The translations under genes and the position numbers were made by a program. Under the pieces are notes generated by a model. The model ran no database searches. It saw only the letters and a program-made list of their open reading frames with translations, and was not told the DNA's origin. DNA of 64,000 nucleotides from positions 28,375,127 to 28,439,126 of the forward strand of contig NC_065567.1 in assembly GCF_022605725.1 (NCBI RefSeq). Reading direction: 5' to 3'. This document shows, in pieces, positions 34,225-48,200 of the stretch (its first letter is position 1; each line of letters starts with the position of its first letter). The DNA comes from Anthonomus grandis grandis. Taxonomy: Eukaryota > Arthropoda > Insecta > Coleoptera > Curculionidae.

Positions 34225-35515
34225 ATAAATTTAGATAAGTTGATCATTAAAAGTCTATTTTTTGACATTCTAAAGCATCTTACTTCTTACCAACATCCTG
34301 AATTATTTTTAAGTTACTTTCCTTATTTCGTTAATCCATTTACAAACGACAAGCATAATTTCATTGCGATCGTCGATCATTCCTAGGTTTGGGATAAGGA
34401 TTTAGGGGAAAAAATTGGGTAAAAGTCCACTTTTTGACTTTCTACCGCATCTCACCTCTCACTAGCATATTGAATCATTTTCAAAAGTCACTTTTCTTAC
34501 TTAATTAATCCGTTTACAAACGAAAGGCATAGTTTCATTGCGATCGTCAATGATTTCTGGGCTTCAGATAAAGATTTATATAAAAAAAAGAGGTAAAAGT
34601 CCACTTTTTAACAGTCTACCGCATCTCACCTCTCTCTAATGCCCCCAATCATTTCAAAAAGTTACTTTTCTTGTTTCATTATTCTGTTTACAAACGACAA
34701 GCATGATTTCATAGCGATCGTTAATGATTGCTGGGCCTGAGATAAAGATTTAGAGCAAAAAATGGGGTAAAAGTCTACTTTTTAACTTTCTACCGCATGT
34801 CACCTCTCTCTATTATCCTAAATTATTTTAAAAAGTTACTTTTATTAATTAAGTAATCTATTTACAAACGACAGGCATGATTTTATAGTGATCATCAATG
34901 GTTCCTGGGCCTGAGATAATGATTTAGTTCAAAAAAGGGGTTAAAAGTCCGCTTTTTGACTTTCTACCGCATCTCACCTCTCTCTAACGTCCTCAATCAT
35001 CTTAAAAAGTTAATTTTCTTATTTCGTTAATCCGTATACAAACGATAAGTATGATTTCATAGCGATCGTTAATGATTGCTGGGCCTGAGATAAAGATTTA
35101 GAGCAAAAAATGGGGTAAAAGTCCACTTTTTAACTTTCTACCGCATGTCACCTCTCTCTATTGTCCTAAATCATTTTAAAAAGTTACTTTTATTAATTAA
35201 GTAATCTATTTACAAACGACAAGCATGATTTCATAGTGATCGTCAATGGTTCCTGGGCCTGAGATAAAGATTCAAGTCAAAAAAGAAGATAAAAGACCTT
35301 TTTTTGATATTCTACCTCATCTCACCTCTCTCTAACGTCCTGAATCATTTTAAAAAGTAACTTTTATTATTTTAATAATCCGTATACAAACGACAATCAT
35401 GATTTCATAGTGATCGTCAATGATTCCTAGGCCTGAGGTAAAGATTTAGGTCAAAAAAAGGGTTAAAAGTCCACTTTTTTCTCTCACTTCTCACTAGTAT
35501 ATCGGATCACCTTGG
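34225..35515 (-). repeat. ~174-bp satellite array, inverted orientation, 7-8 copies
   Basis: TTTCTACCGCATCTCACCTC recurs near 34438, 34615, 34787, 34962, 35135 and 35310, with degenerate units at both edges (about 34264 and 35490). These are reverse complements of the units at 27510-29375. The array starts only about 40 bp beyond the right end of the mariner-type element. Units at 34787 and 35135 share a variant (CATGTCACCTCTCTCTATT) not present in those between them, so the array has a dimeric higher order. Confidence 0.95.
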
Positions 35516-37533
35516 AATATTATTTTTCTCAGGTCGCTCAATTAAAATGCAAGTTATTTATTAGCAACGATTCTTACATATATAAAAAATGTTTAATGAA
35601 GACAATTCAATTTGGAAAGCGATTTTCTTAAACAAAAATGCCGTTCTCCGGTTTACGTTTAAAATGATCGTCGCCGAGACGCTGCCGGGGGTTTCCTCTT
35701 TTTTAAGCCCGATGATTTTGGTAAGCTATAATGGATTTTCGTTGTTTTCAGATGCATGACGGCTTAAACGCGTGATCTCGATTCTGCCGGGTCCTAACCA
35801 AACTTGAAACTGGGTAAGTACAATAGGGAATAGTTTATAATGCGAAGTTTCATTTAATTAATCAAACTTCTTTAAACCCTACCCCGGGAGGGAGGAGGCT
35901 CCTAAACACCCGGTATTATTTAAATTAATCAGCCTGGGTCATGAAACTTTAAAATCAGTTTAATAAATATAAAGTTAAAAGCTTAGAATTACAAACTCTT
36001 TATTAAACGAGAGGAGAGCGACCGAATTCATTATAATATTAACCGTATAAATTTAAATGTCTATAGGGCAAGAGGATCCAGCTTTGAAAACAAAACGTAT
36101 AAACTATGTAAAAGTTTTGACAGTTTCAATTAAGTGCTTATGAATGCGAAAATGCCGTAAAATAATATTCAGGAGTAATAAAATGTATAATTCGAAACCG
36201 CTTGCCCGCCCCCCATTAAAAACCCGGTATTTATGTGGATTTATTCAAATTGCTTTTTCGTCCAATAAGGGGGGAATTTAAAATCAAAACGTTATATATA
36301 TACTTCAACCCAACGATGAATCTTTCAATGCACGGTTTCCTTCAAATCTGTTGCTAAACATGCATGCGTGTTGAAAAGCAGAAAATCACTTCACAAATCA
36401 GACAGAAGATCGCGGCATATCGATATCGAAACTATTCAAAAAAAAAATAAACAAACAAAAAATAAAGGATAATTCCCTGACGTATACTTTTTTCGCTTAG
36501 CGTAAAATCTCTGCCGAGGAATAATAAATCTTGGTCGAGCGGTGAAATAGCGGAGGCATTCATTGTGACGCACCGTTATTTCCGTTTCGCTCTGCTATTC
36601 CCCAGAAGACTCAATCTGTTGGCTTTAATCTTCCAGTCCTTGTTTCATCGATTTCTCGACATTTTTATACACAACTTGCTTCATTTTATGTACGCCAAAT
36701 CAACCTTTCAATGCCCCAACGAGTGATGTAAGTTTCGCATCTTTTAGTAATAACCAGACGACGGGAGATTTATTAAAAAATCCTAGTTAATTACTTCGGA
36801 TCCCTTATTCCTTTTAAGGATATCAAAGAGATTTTTATATTAGTTTCTATAAAGAAAAACTGAATATATATGTAGAGAGATAGACAATTACTTAAAGGCG
36901 CGCCTTTTATTAACGGACGGATTATCACTGCGTCCTTTTTTAACTCTTAGCGGCGCCTAATTTAGTTGGTAACAAAATACCTAGTGGAGCCTAAATATTT
37001 ATATTTTTTTGTAAAATTGTAGTAATTTAATACATGAAAATCTGTCAAATAATTTTTTTGTTAAATTTGAATAATTCGGTGGATCATATGGTGGACCACC
37101 ACGACACAAAATAAGAAAACTAAGAGTAAGATAACAAATTTAATTAAAAACTCATACAAACTTGGGTACTAAAAATTACGTTGCATGATAACTTTGGAAA
37201 AACTTTACGTTTTCACAAGCACAAAGGGACTTTACAGATGAAACATACCTAATCCGTCCTTACTGGGTTAGCCTAAAGCACGGCGCCCACTGAATCGGCA
37301 TCGACCGTAGCCGATCGATAGTTCTAGCCTAGACACTTATTCCCGCTTCCATCGATATACCTCACAACAGAAGCCGAAATCATGCGAGGCGACGACCGCA
37401 TCGCGATGGCAAAAATTCCGCGCTGGGATACATATTTTGCGTTGATTCGAAATAATATTTTACTGCAGTTATTATTGTAGTTTATAGTAAGATTACGCAT
37501 TTAAAATTTTAAACTACCAAACTATTTTAACTT
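35516..37533. other. Non-repetitive DNA with GC-richer patches
   Basis: No open frame with family motifs. At 35752-35813 a 62-bp GC-rich block is preceded by a pyrimidine-rich TTTTCGTTGTTTTCAG and followed by GTAAGTAC, the form of an exon. All three frames contain stops, so it would be noncoding. Other balanced-composition patches lie at about 36,480-36,720 and 37,250-37,430; an AscI-type GGCGCGCC is at about 36,898. The latter part runs into the satellite without an obvious junction motif. Confidence 0.4.
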
Positions 37534-39271
37534 TAAACTCGAAAATCGCTATAGAAATCCCTATCAGCGGCTTATTCCCATCACCTACATCACGAAAACA
37601 CCGGATTATAACGAAATTCGACCAGAACAAGTGGAATTATAGCACTTTGAAAATTCGGAAAAAAGTCAATTTTCGACCCCGTTTTTGAGCCCAAAAATGG
37701 GCTACAAAAATGCGAGATCTCAGCTATTATGGGAGCTACGACCTTGCGGATGGTCTCGTTGGATTCAGAAGGGCGAAACTAAGTCAAAACCGTTGGAATT
37801 TTCCCGATAGGGCCCATAGAAGCCGAGATATGGACCTCCAAAGTTTGGGATTTCTCATTTTTAGGGTATACCCCCCCGTATCGAATTTTTCACCAAAAAT
37901 TGATTTTTTTCGAATTTGAACTAACTATACCAGCGGCTTGTTCCCATCACCTACAACACGAAAACACCGGGTTATAATGAGTTTTGAGAAAAACTAAGGG
38001 AGTTATAGCACTTTGAAAATGCGAAAAATCGATTTTCTTTAAACCCGAAAATAGCTATAGAAAACCCTATCAGCGGCTTATTCCCATCACCTACATTACG
38101 AAAACACCGGATTATAGCGGAATTCGACCAGAACAAGTGGAATTATAGCACTTTGAAAATTCGGAAAAAAGTCAATTTTCGACCCCGTTTTTGAGCCCAA
38201 AAATGGGCTACAAAAATGCGAGATCTCAGCTATTATGGGAGCTACGACCTTGCGGATGGTCTCGTTGGATTCAGAAGGACGAAACTAAGTCAAAACCGTT
38301 GAAATTTTCCTAATAGGACCAATAGAAGCCGAGATATGGACCTCCAAAGTTTGGGATTTCTCATTTTTAGGGTATACCCCCCCGTATCGAATTTTTCACC
38401 AAAAATTGATTTTTTTCGAATTTGAACTAACTATACCAGCGGCTTGTTCCCATCACCTACAACACGAAAACACCGGGTTATAATGAGTTTTGAGAAAAAC
38501 TAAGGGAGTTACAGCACTTTGAAAATGCGAAAAATCGATTTTCTTTAAACCCGAAAATAGCTATAGAAAACCCTATCAGCGGCTTATTCCCATCACCTAC
38601 ATTACGAAAACACCGGATTATAACGGAATTCGACCAGAACAAGTGGAATTATAGCACTTTGAAAATTCGGAAAAAAGTCAATTTTCGACCCCGTTTTTGA
38701 GCCCAAAAATGGGCTACAAAAATGCGAGATCTCAGCTATTATGGGAGCTACGACCTTGCGGATGGTCTCGTTGGATTCAGAAGGGCGAAACTAAGTCAAA
38801 ACCGTTGGAATTTTCCCGATAGGGCCCATAGAAGCCGAGATATGGACCTCCAAAATTTGGGATTTCTCATTTTTAGGGTATACCCCCCCGTATCGAATTT
38901 TTCACCAAAAATTAATTTTTTTCGAATTTGAACTAACTATACCAGCGGCTTGTTCCCATCACCTACAACACGAAAACACCGGGTTATAATGAGTTTTGAG
39001 AAAAACTAAGGGAGTTATAGCACTTTGAAAATGCGAAAAATCGATTTTCTTTAAACCCGAAAATAGCTATAGAAAACCCTATCAGCGGCTTATTCCCATC
39101 ACCTACATTACGAAAACACCGGATTATAACGGAATTCGACCAGAACAAGTGGAATTATAGCACTTTGAAAATTCGGAAAAAAGTCAATTTTCGACCCCGT
39201 TTTTGAGCCCAAAAATGGGCTACAAAAATGCGAGATCTCAGCTATTATGGGAGCTACGACCTTGCGGATGG

Positions 39272-39288
39272 TCTCGTTGGATTCAGGA
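39272..39288 (+). other. CENP-B-box-like 17-mer (one representative of ~50)
   Basis: TCTCGTTGGATTCAGGA matches the mammalian 17-bp CENP-B box (YTTCGTTGGAARCGGGA) at 13 of 17 positions by hand alignment, and at seven of the nine positions usually called essential. It sits at the same place in most monomers. A subset reads GGTTTCAGG, losing the essential A. Resemblance is seen; binding by any CENP-B-like protein is inference. Confidence 0.35.
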
Positions 39289-42200
39289 GGACGAAACTAA
39301 GTCAAAACCGTTGGAATTTTTCCGATAGGTCCCATAGAAGCCGAGATATGGACCTCCAAAGTTTGGGATTTCTCATTTTTAGGGTATACCCCCCCGTATC
39401 GAATTTTTCACCAAAAATTGATTTTTTTCGAATTTGAACTAACTATACCAGCGGCTTGTTCCCATCACCTACAACACGAAAACACCGGGTTATAATGAGT
39501 TTCGAGAAAAACTAAGGGAGTTATAGCACTTTAAAAATGCGAAAAATCGATTTTCTTTAAACCCGAAAATAGCTATAGAAAACCCTATCAGCGGCTTATT
39601 CCCATCACCTACATTACGAAAACACCGGATTATAACGGAATTCGACCAGAACAAGTGGAATTATAGCACTTTGAAAATTCGGAAAAAAGTCAATTTTCGA
39701 CCTCGTTTTTGAGCCCAAAAATGGGCCACAAAAATGCGAGATCTCAGCTATTATGGGAGCTACGACCTTGCGGATGGTCTCGTTGGATTCAGGAGGACGA
39801 AACTAAGTCAAAACCGTTGGAATTTTTCCGATAGGTCCCATAGAAGCCGAGATATATACCTCCAAAGTTTGGGATTTCTCATTTTTAGGGTATACCCCCC
39901 CGTATCGAATTTTTCACCAAAAATTGATTTTTTTCGAATTTGAACTAACTATACCAGCGGCTTGTTCCCATCACCTACAACACGAAAACACCGGGTTATA
40001 ATGAGTTTCGAGTAAAACTAAGGGAGTTATAGCACTTTGAAAATGCGAAAAATCGATTTTCTTTAAACCCGAAAATAGCTATAGAAAACCCTATCAGCGG
40101 CTTATTCCCATCACCTACATTACGAAAACACCGGATTATAACGGAATTCGACCAGAACAAGTGGAATTATAGCTCTTTGAAAATTCGGAAAAAAGTCAAT
40201 TTTCGACCTCGTTTTTGAGCCCAAAAATGGGCCACAAAAATGCGAGATCTCAGCTATTATGGGAGCTACGACCTTGCGGATGGTCTCGTTGGATTCAGGA
40301 GGACGAAACTAAGTCAAAACCGTTGGAATTTTTCCGATAGGTCCCATAGAAGCCGAGATATATACCTCCAAAGTTTGGGATTTCTCATTTTTAGGGTATA
40401 CCCCCCCGTATCGAATTTTTCACCAAAAATTGATTTTTTTCGAATTTGAACTAACTATACCAGCGGCTTGTTCCCATCACCTACAACACGAAAACACCGG
40501 GTTATAATGAGTTTCGAGTAAAACTAAGGGAGTTATAGCACTTTGAAAATGCGAAAAATCGATTTTCTTTAAACCCGAAAATAGCTATAGAAAACCCTAT
40601 CAGCGGCTTATTCCCATCACCTACATTACGAAAACACCGGATTATAACGGAATTCGACCAGAACAAGTGGAATTATAGCACTTTGAAAATTCGGAAAAAA
40701 GTCAATTTTCGACCCCGTTTTTGAGCCCAAAAATGGGCTACAAAAATGCGAGATCTCAGCTATTATGGGAGCTACGACCTTGCGGATGGTCTCGTTGGAT
40801 TCAGGAGGACGAAACTAAGTCAAAACCGTTGGAATTTTCCCGATAGGTCCCATAGAAGCCGAGATATGGACCTCCAAAGTTAGGAATTTTTCATTTTAAG
40901 GGTATACCCCCCCCGTATCGAATTTTTCACCAAAAATTGATTTTTTTCGAATTTGAACTAACTATACCAGCGGCTTGTTCCCATCACCTACAACACGAAA
41001 ACACCGGGTTATAATGAGTTTCGAGAAAAACTAAGGGAGTTATAGCACTTTGAAAATGCGAAAAATCGATTTTCTTTAAACCCGAAAATAGCTATAGAAA
41101 ACCCTATCAGCGGCTTATTCCCATCACCTACATTACGAAAACACCGGATTATAACGGAATTCGACCAGAACAAGTGGAATTATAGCTCTTTGAAAATTCG
41201 AAAAAAAGTCAATTTTCGACCCCGTTTTTGAGCCCAAAAATGGGCTACAAAAATGCGAGATCTCAGCTATTATGGGAGCTACGACCTTGCGGATGGTCTC
41301 GTTGGATTCAGGAGGACGAAACGAAGTCAAAACCGTTGGAATTTTCCCGATAGGTCCCATAGAAGCCGAGATATGGACCTCCAAAGTTTGGGATTTCTCA
41401 TTTTTAGGGTATACCCCCCCGTATCGAATTTTTCACCAAAAATTGATTTTTTTCGAATTTGAACTAACTATACCAGCGGCTTGTTCCCATCACCTACAAC
41501 ACGAAAACACCGGGTTATAATGAGTTTCGAGAAAAACTAAGGGAGTTATAGCACTTTGAAAATGCGAAAAATCGATTTTCTTTAAACCCGAAAATAGCTA
41601 TAGAAAACCCTATCAGCGGCTTATTCCCATCACCTACATTACGAAAACACCGGATTATAACGGAATTCGACCAGAACAAGTGGAATTATAGCTCTTTGAA
41701 AATTCGGAAAAAAGTCAATTTTCGACCCCGTTTTTGAGCCCAAAAATGGGCTACAAAAATGCGAGATCTCAGCTATTATGGGAGCTACGACCTTGCGGAT
41801 GGTCTCGTTGGATTCAGGAGGACGAAACGAAGTCAAAACCGTTGGAATTTTCCCGATAGGTCCCATAGAAGCCGAGATATGGACCTCCAAAGTTTGGGAT
41901 TTCTCATTTTTAGGGTATACCCCCCCGTATCGAATTTTTCACCAAAAATTGATTTTTTTCGAATTTGAACTAACTATACCAGCGGCTTGTTCCCATCACC
42001 TACAACACGAAAACACCGGGTTATAATGAGTTTCGAGAAAAACTAAGGGAGTTATAGCACTTTGAAAATGCGAAAAATCGATTTTCTTTAAACCCGAAAA
42101 TAGCTATAGAAAACCCTATCAGCGGCTTATTCCCATCACCTACATTACGAAAACCCCGGATTATAACGGAATTCGACCAGAACAAGTGGAATTATAGCAC

Positions 42201-45200
42201 TTTGAAAATTCGGAAAAAAGTCAATTTTCGACCCCGTTTTTGAGCCCAAAAATGGGCTACAAAAATGCGAGATCTCAGCTATTATGGGAGCTACGACCTT
42301 GCGGATGGTCTCGTTGGTTTCAGGAGGACGAAACTAAGTCAAAACCGTTGGAATTTTTCCGATAGGTCCCATAGAAGCCGAGATATGGACCTCCAAAGTT
42401 TGGGATTTCTCATTTTTAGGGTATACCCCCCCGTATCGAATTTTTCACCAAAAATTGATTTTTTTCGAATTTGAACTAACTATACCAGCGGCTTGTTCCC
42501 ATCACCTACAACACGAAAACACCGGGTTATAATGAGTTTCGAGAAAAACTAAGGGAGTTATAGCACTTTGAAAATGCGAAAAATCGATTTTCTTTAAACC
42601 CGAAAATAGCTATAGAAAACCCTATCAGCGGCTTATTCCCATCACCTACATTACGAAAACACCGGATTATAACGGAATTCGACCAGAACAAGTGGAATTA
42701 TAGCTCTTTGAAAATTCGAAAAAAAGTCAATTTTCGACCCCGTTTTTGAGCCCAAAAATGGGCTACAAAAATGCGAGATCTCAGCTATTATGGGAGCTAC
42801 GACCTTGCGGATGGTCTCGTTGGATTCAGGAGGACGAAACGAAGTCAAAACCGTTGGAATTTTCCCGATAGGTCCCATAGAAGCCGAGATATGGACCTCC
42901 AAAGTTTGGGATTTCTCATTTTTAGGGTATACCCCCCCGTATCGAATTTTTCACCAAAAATTGATTTTTTTCGAATTTGAACTAACTATACCAGCGGCTT
43001 GTTCCCATCACCTACAACACGAAAACACCGGGTTATAATGAGTTTCGAGAAAAACTAAGGGAGTTATAGCACTTTGAAAATGCGAAAAATCGATTTTCTT
43101 TAAACCCGAAAATAGCTATAGAAAACCCTATCAGCGGCTTATTCCCATCACCTACATTACGAAAACCCCGGATTATAACGGAATTCGACCAGAACAAGTG
43201 GAATTATAGCACTTTGAAAATTCGGAAAAAAGTCAATTTTCGACCCCGTTTTTGAGCCCAAAAATGGGCTACAAAAATGCGAGATCTCAGCTATTATGGG
43301 AGCTACGACCTTGCGGATGGTCTCGTTGGTTTCAGGAGGACGAAACTAAGTCAAAACCGTTGGAATTTTTCCGATAGGTCCCATAGAAGCCGAGATATGG
43401 ACCTCCAAAGTTTGGGATTTCTCATTTTTAGGGTATACCCCCCCGTATCGAATTTTTCACCAAAAATTGATTTTTTTCGAATTTGAACTAACTATACCAG
43501 CGGCTTGTTCCCATCACCTACAACACGAAAACACCGGGTTATAATGAGTTTCGAGAAAAACTAAGGGAGTTATAGCACTTTGAAAATGCGAAAAATCGAT
43601 TTTCTTTAAACCCGAAAATAGCTATAGAAAACCCTATCAGCGGCTTATTCCCATCACCTACATTACGAAAACACCGGATTATAACGGAATTCGACCAGAA
43701 CAAGTGGAATTATAGCACTTTGAAAATTCGGAAAAAAGTCAATTTTCGACCCCGTTTTTGAGCCCAAAAATGGGCTACAAAAATGCGAGATCTCAGCTAT
43801 TATGGGAGCTACGACCTTGCGGATGGTCTCGTTGGATTCAGGAGGACGAAACGAAGTCAAAACCGTTGGAATTTTCCCGATAGGTCCCATAGAAGCCGAG
43901 ATATGGACCTCCAAAGTTTGGGATTTCTCATTTTTAGGGTATACCCCCCCGTATCGAATTTTTCACCAAAAATTGATTTTTTTCGAATTTGAACTAACTA
44001 TACCAGCGGCTTGTTCCCATCACCTACAACACGAAAACACCGGGTTATAATGAGTTTCGAGAAAAACTAAGGGAGTTATAGCACTTTGAAAATGCGAAAA
44101 ATCGATTTTCTTTAAACCCGAAAATAGCTATAGAAAACCCTATCAGCGGCTTATTCCCATCACCTACATTACGAAAACACCGGATTATAACGGAATTCGA
44201 CCAGAACAAGTGGAATTATAGCACTTTGAAAATTCGGAAAAAAGTCAATTTTCGACCCCGTTTTTGAGCCCAAAAATGGGCTACAAAAATGCGAGATCTC
44301 AGCTATTATGGGAGCTACGACCTTGCGGATGGTCTCGTTGGATTCAGGAGGACGAAATTAAGTCAAAACCGTTGGAATTTTCCCAATAGGACCAATAGAA
44401 GCCGAGATATGGACCTCCAAAGTTTGGGATTTCTCATTTTTAGGGTATACCCCCCCGTATCGAATTTTTCACCAAAAATTGATTTTTTTCGAATTTGAAC
44501 TAACTATACCAGCGGCTTGTTCCCATCACCTACAACACGAAAACACCGGGTTATAATGAGTTTCGAGAAAAACTAAGGGAGTTATAGCACTTTGAAAATG
44601 CGAAAAATCGATTTTCTTTAAACCCGAAAATAGCTATAGAAAACCCTATCAGCGGCTTATTCCCATCACCTACATTACGAAAACACCGGATTATAACGGA
44701 ATTCGACCAGAACAAGTGGAATTATAGCACTTTGAAAATTCGGAAAAAAGTCAATTTTCGACCCCGTTTTTGAGCCCAAAAATGGGCTACAAAAATGCGA
44801 GATCTCAGCTATTATGGGAGCTACGACCTTGCGGATGGTCTCGTTGGATTCAGGAGGACGAAACGAAGTCAAAACCGTTGGAATTTTCCCGATAGGTCCC
44901 ATAGAAGCCGAGATATGGACCTCCAAAGTTTGGGATTTCTCATTTTTAGGGTATACCCCCCCGTATCGAATTTTTCACCAAAAATTGATTTTTTTCGAAT
45001 TTGAACTAACTATACCAGCGGCTTGTTCCCATCACCTACAACACGAAAACACCGGGTTATAATGAGTTTCGAGAAAAACTAAGGGAGTTATAGCACTTTG
45101 AAAATGCGAAAAATCGATTTTCTTTAAACCCGAAAATAGCTATAGAAAACCCTATCAGCGGCTTATTCCCATCACCTACATTACGAAAACACCGGATTAT

Positions 45201-48200
45201 AACGGAATTCGACCAGAACAAGTGGAATTATAGCACTTTGAAAATTCGGAAAAAAGTCAATTTTCGACCCCGTTTTTGAGCCCAAAAATGGGCTACAAAA
45301 ATGCGAGATCTCAGCTATTATGGGAGCTACGACCTTGCGGATGGTCTCGTTGGATTCAGGAGGACGAAACGAAGTCAAAACCGTTGGAATTTTCCCGATA
45401 GGGCCCATAGAAGCCGAGATATGGACCTCCAAAATTTGGGATTTCTCATTTTTAGGGTATACCCCCCCGTATCGAATTTTTCACCAAAAATTGACTTTTT
45501 TCGAATTTGAACTAACTATACCAGCGGCTTGTTCCCATCACCTACAACACGAAAACACCGGGTTATAATGAGTTTCGAGAAAAACTAAGGGAGTTATAGC
45601 ACTTTGAAAATGCGAAAAATCGATTTTCTTTAAACCCGAAAATAGCTATAGAAAACCCTATCAGCGGCTTATTCCCATCACCTACATTACGAAAACACCG
45701 GATTATAACGGAATTCGACCAGAACAAGTGGAATTATAGCACTTTGAAAATTCGGAAAAAAGTCAATTTTCGACCCCGTTTTTGAGCCCAAAAATGGGCT
45801 ACAAAAATGCGAGATCTCAGCTATTATGGGAGCTACGACCTTGCGGATGGTCTCGTTGGATTCAGGAGGACGAAACGAAGTCAAAACCGTTGGAATTTTC
45901 CCGATAGGTCCCATAGAAGCCGAGATATGGACCTCCAAAGTTTGGGATTTCTCATTTTTAGGGTATACCCCCCCGTATCGAATTTTTCACCAAAAATTGA
46001 TTTTTTTCGAATTTGAACTAACTATACCAGCGGCTTGTTCCCATCACCTACAACACGAAAACACCGGGTTATAATGAGTTTCGAGAAAAACTAAGGGAGT
46101 TATAGCACTTTGAAAATGCGAAAAATCGATTTTCTTTAAACCCGAAAATAGCTATAGAAAACCCTATCAGCGGCTTATTCCCATCACCTACATTACGAAA
46201 ACACCGGATTATAACGGAATTCGACCAGAACAAGTGGAATTATAGCACTTTGAAAATTCGGAAAAAAGTCAATTTTCGACCCCGTTTTTGAGCCCAAAAA
46301 TGGGCTACAAAAATGCGAGATCTCAGCTATTATGGGAGCTACGACCTTGCGGATGGTCTCGTTGGATTCAGGAGGACGAAACTAAGTCAAAACCGTTGGA
46401 ATTTTCCCAATAGGACCAATAGAAGCCGAGATATGGACCTCCAAAGTTTGGGATTTCTCATTTTTAGGGTATACCCCCCCCGTATCGAATTTTTCACCAA
46501 AAATTGATTTTTTTCGAATTTGAACTAACTATACCAGCGGCTTGTTCCCATCACCTACAACACAAAAACACCGGGTTATAATGAGTTTCGAGAAAAACTA
46601 AGGGAGTTATAGCACTTTGAAAATGCGAAAAATCGATTTTCTTTAAACCCGAAAATAGCTATAGAAAACCCTATCAGCGGCTTATTCCCATCACCTACAT
46701 TACGAAAACACCGGATTATAACGGAATTCGACCAGAACAAGTGGAATTATAGCACTTTGAAAATTCGGAAAAAAGTCAATTTTCGACCCCGTTTTTGAGC
46801 CCAAAAATGGGCTACAAAAATGCGAGATCTCAGCTATTATGGGAGCTACGACCTTGCGGATGGTCTCGTTGGTTTCAGGAGGACGAAACTAAGTCAAAAC
46901 CGTTGGAATTTTTCCGATAGGTCCCATAGAAGCCGAGATATGGACCTCCAAAGTTTGGGATTTCTCATTTTTAGGGTATACCCCCCCGTATCGAATTTTT
47001 CACCAAAAATTGATTTTTTTCGAATTTGAACTAACTATACCAGCGGCTTGTTCCCATCACCTACAACACGAAAACACCGGGTTATAATGAGTTTCGAGAA
47101 AAACTAAGGGAGTTATAGCACTTTGAAAATGCGAAAAATCGATTTTCTTTAAACCCGAAAATAGCTATAGAAACCCTTATGAGCGGCTTATTCCCATCAC
47201 CTACATTACGAAAACACCGGGTTATAACGGAATTCGACCAGAACAAGTGGAATTATAGCACTTTGAAAATTCGGAAAAAAGTCAATTTTCGACCCCGTTT
47301 TTGAGCCCAAAAATGGGCTACAAAAATGCGAGATCTCAGCTATTATGGGAGCTACGACCTTGCGGATGGTCTCGTTGGATTCAGGAGGACGAAACTAAGT
47401 CAAAACCGTTGGAATTTTCCCAATAGGACCAATAGAAGCCGAGATATGGACCTCCAAAGTTTGGGATTTCTCATTTTTAGGGTATACCCCCCCGTATCGA
47501 ATTTTTCACCAAAAATTGATTTTTTTCGAATTTGAACTAACTATACCAGCGGCTTGTTCCCATCACCTACAACACGAAAACACCGGGTTATAATGAGTTT
47601 CGAGAAAAACTAAGGGAGTTATAGCACTTTGAAAATGCGAAAAATCGATTTTCTTTAAACCCGAAAATAGCTATAGAAACCCTTATGAGCGGCTTATTCC
47701 CATCACCTACATTACGAAAACACCGGGTTATAACGGAATTCGACCAGAACAAGTGGAATTATAGCACTTTGAAAATTCGGAAAAAAGTCAATTTTCGACC
47801 CCGTTTTTGAGCCCAAAAATGGGCTACAAAAATGCGAGATCTCAGCTATTATGGGAGCTACGACCTTGCGGATGGTCTCGTTGGATTCAGGAGGACGAAA
47901 CTAAGTCAAAACCGTTGGAATTTTCCCAATAGGACCAATAGAAGCCGAGATATGGACCTCCAAAGTTTGGGATTTCTCATTTTTAGGGTATACCCCCCCG
48001 TATCGAATTTTTCACCAAAAATTGATTTTTTTCGAATTTGAACTAACTATACCAGCGGCTTGTTCCCATCACCTACAACACGAAAACACCGGGTTATAAT
48101 GAGTTTCGAGAAAAACTAAGGGAGTTATAGCACTTTGAAAATGCGAAAAATCGATTTTCTTTAAACCCGAAAATAGCTATAGAAAACCCTATCAGCGGCT

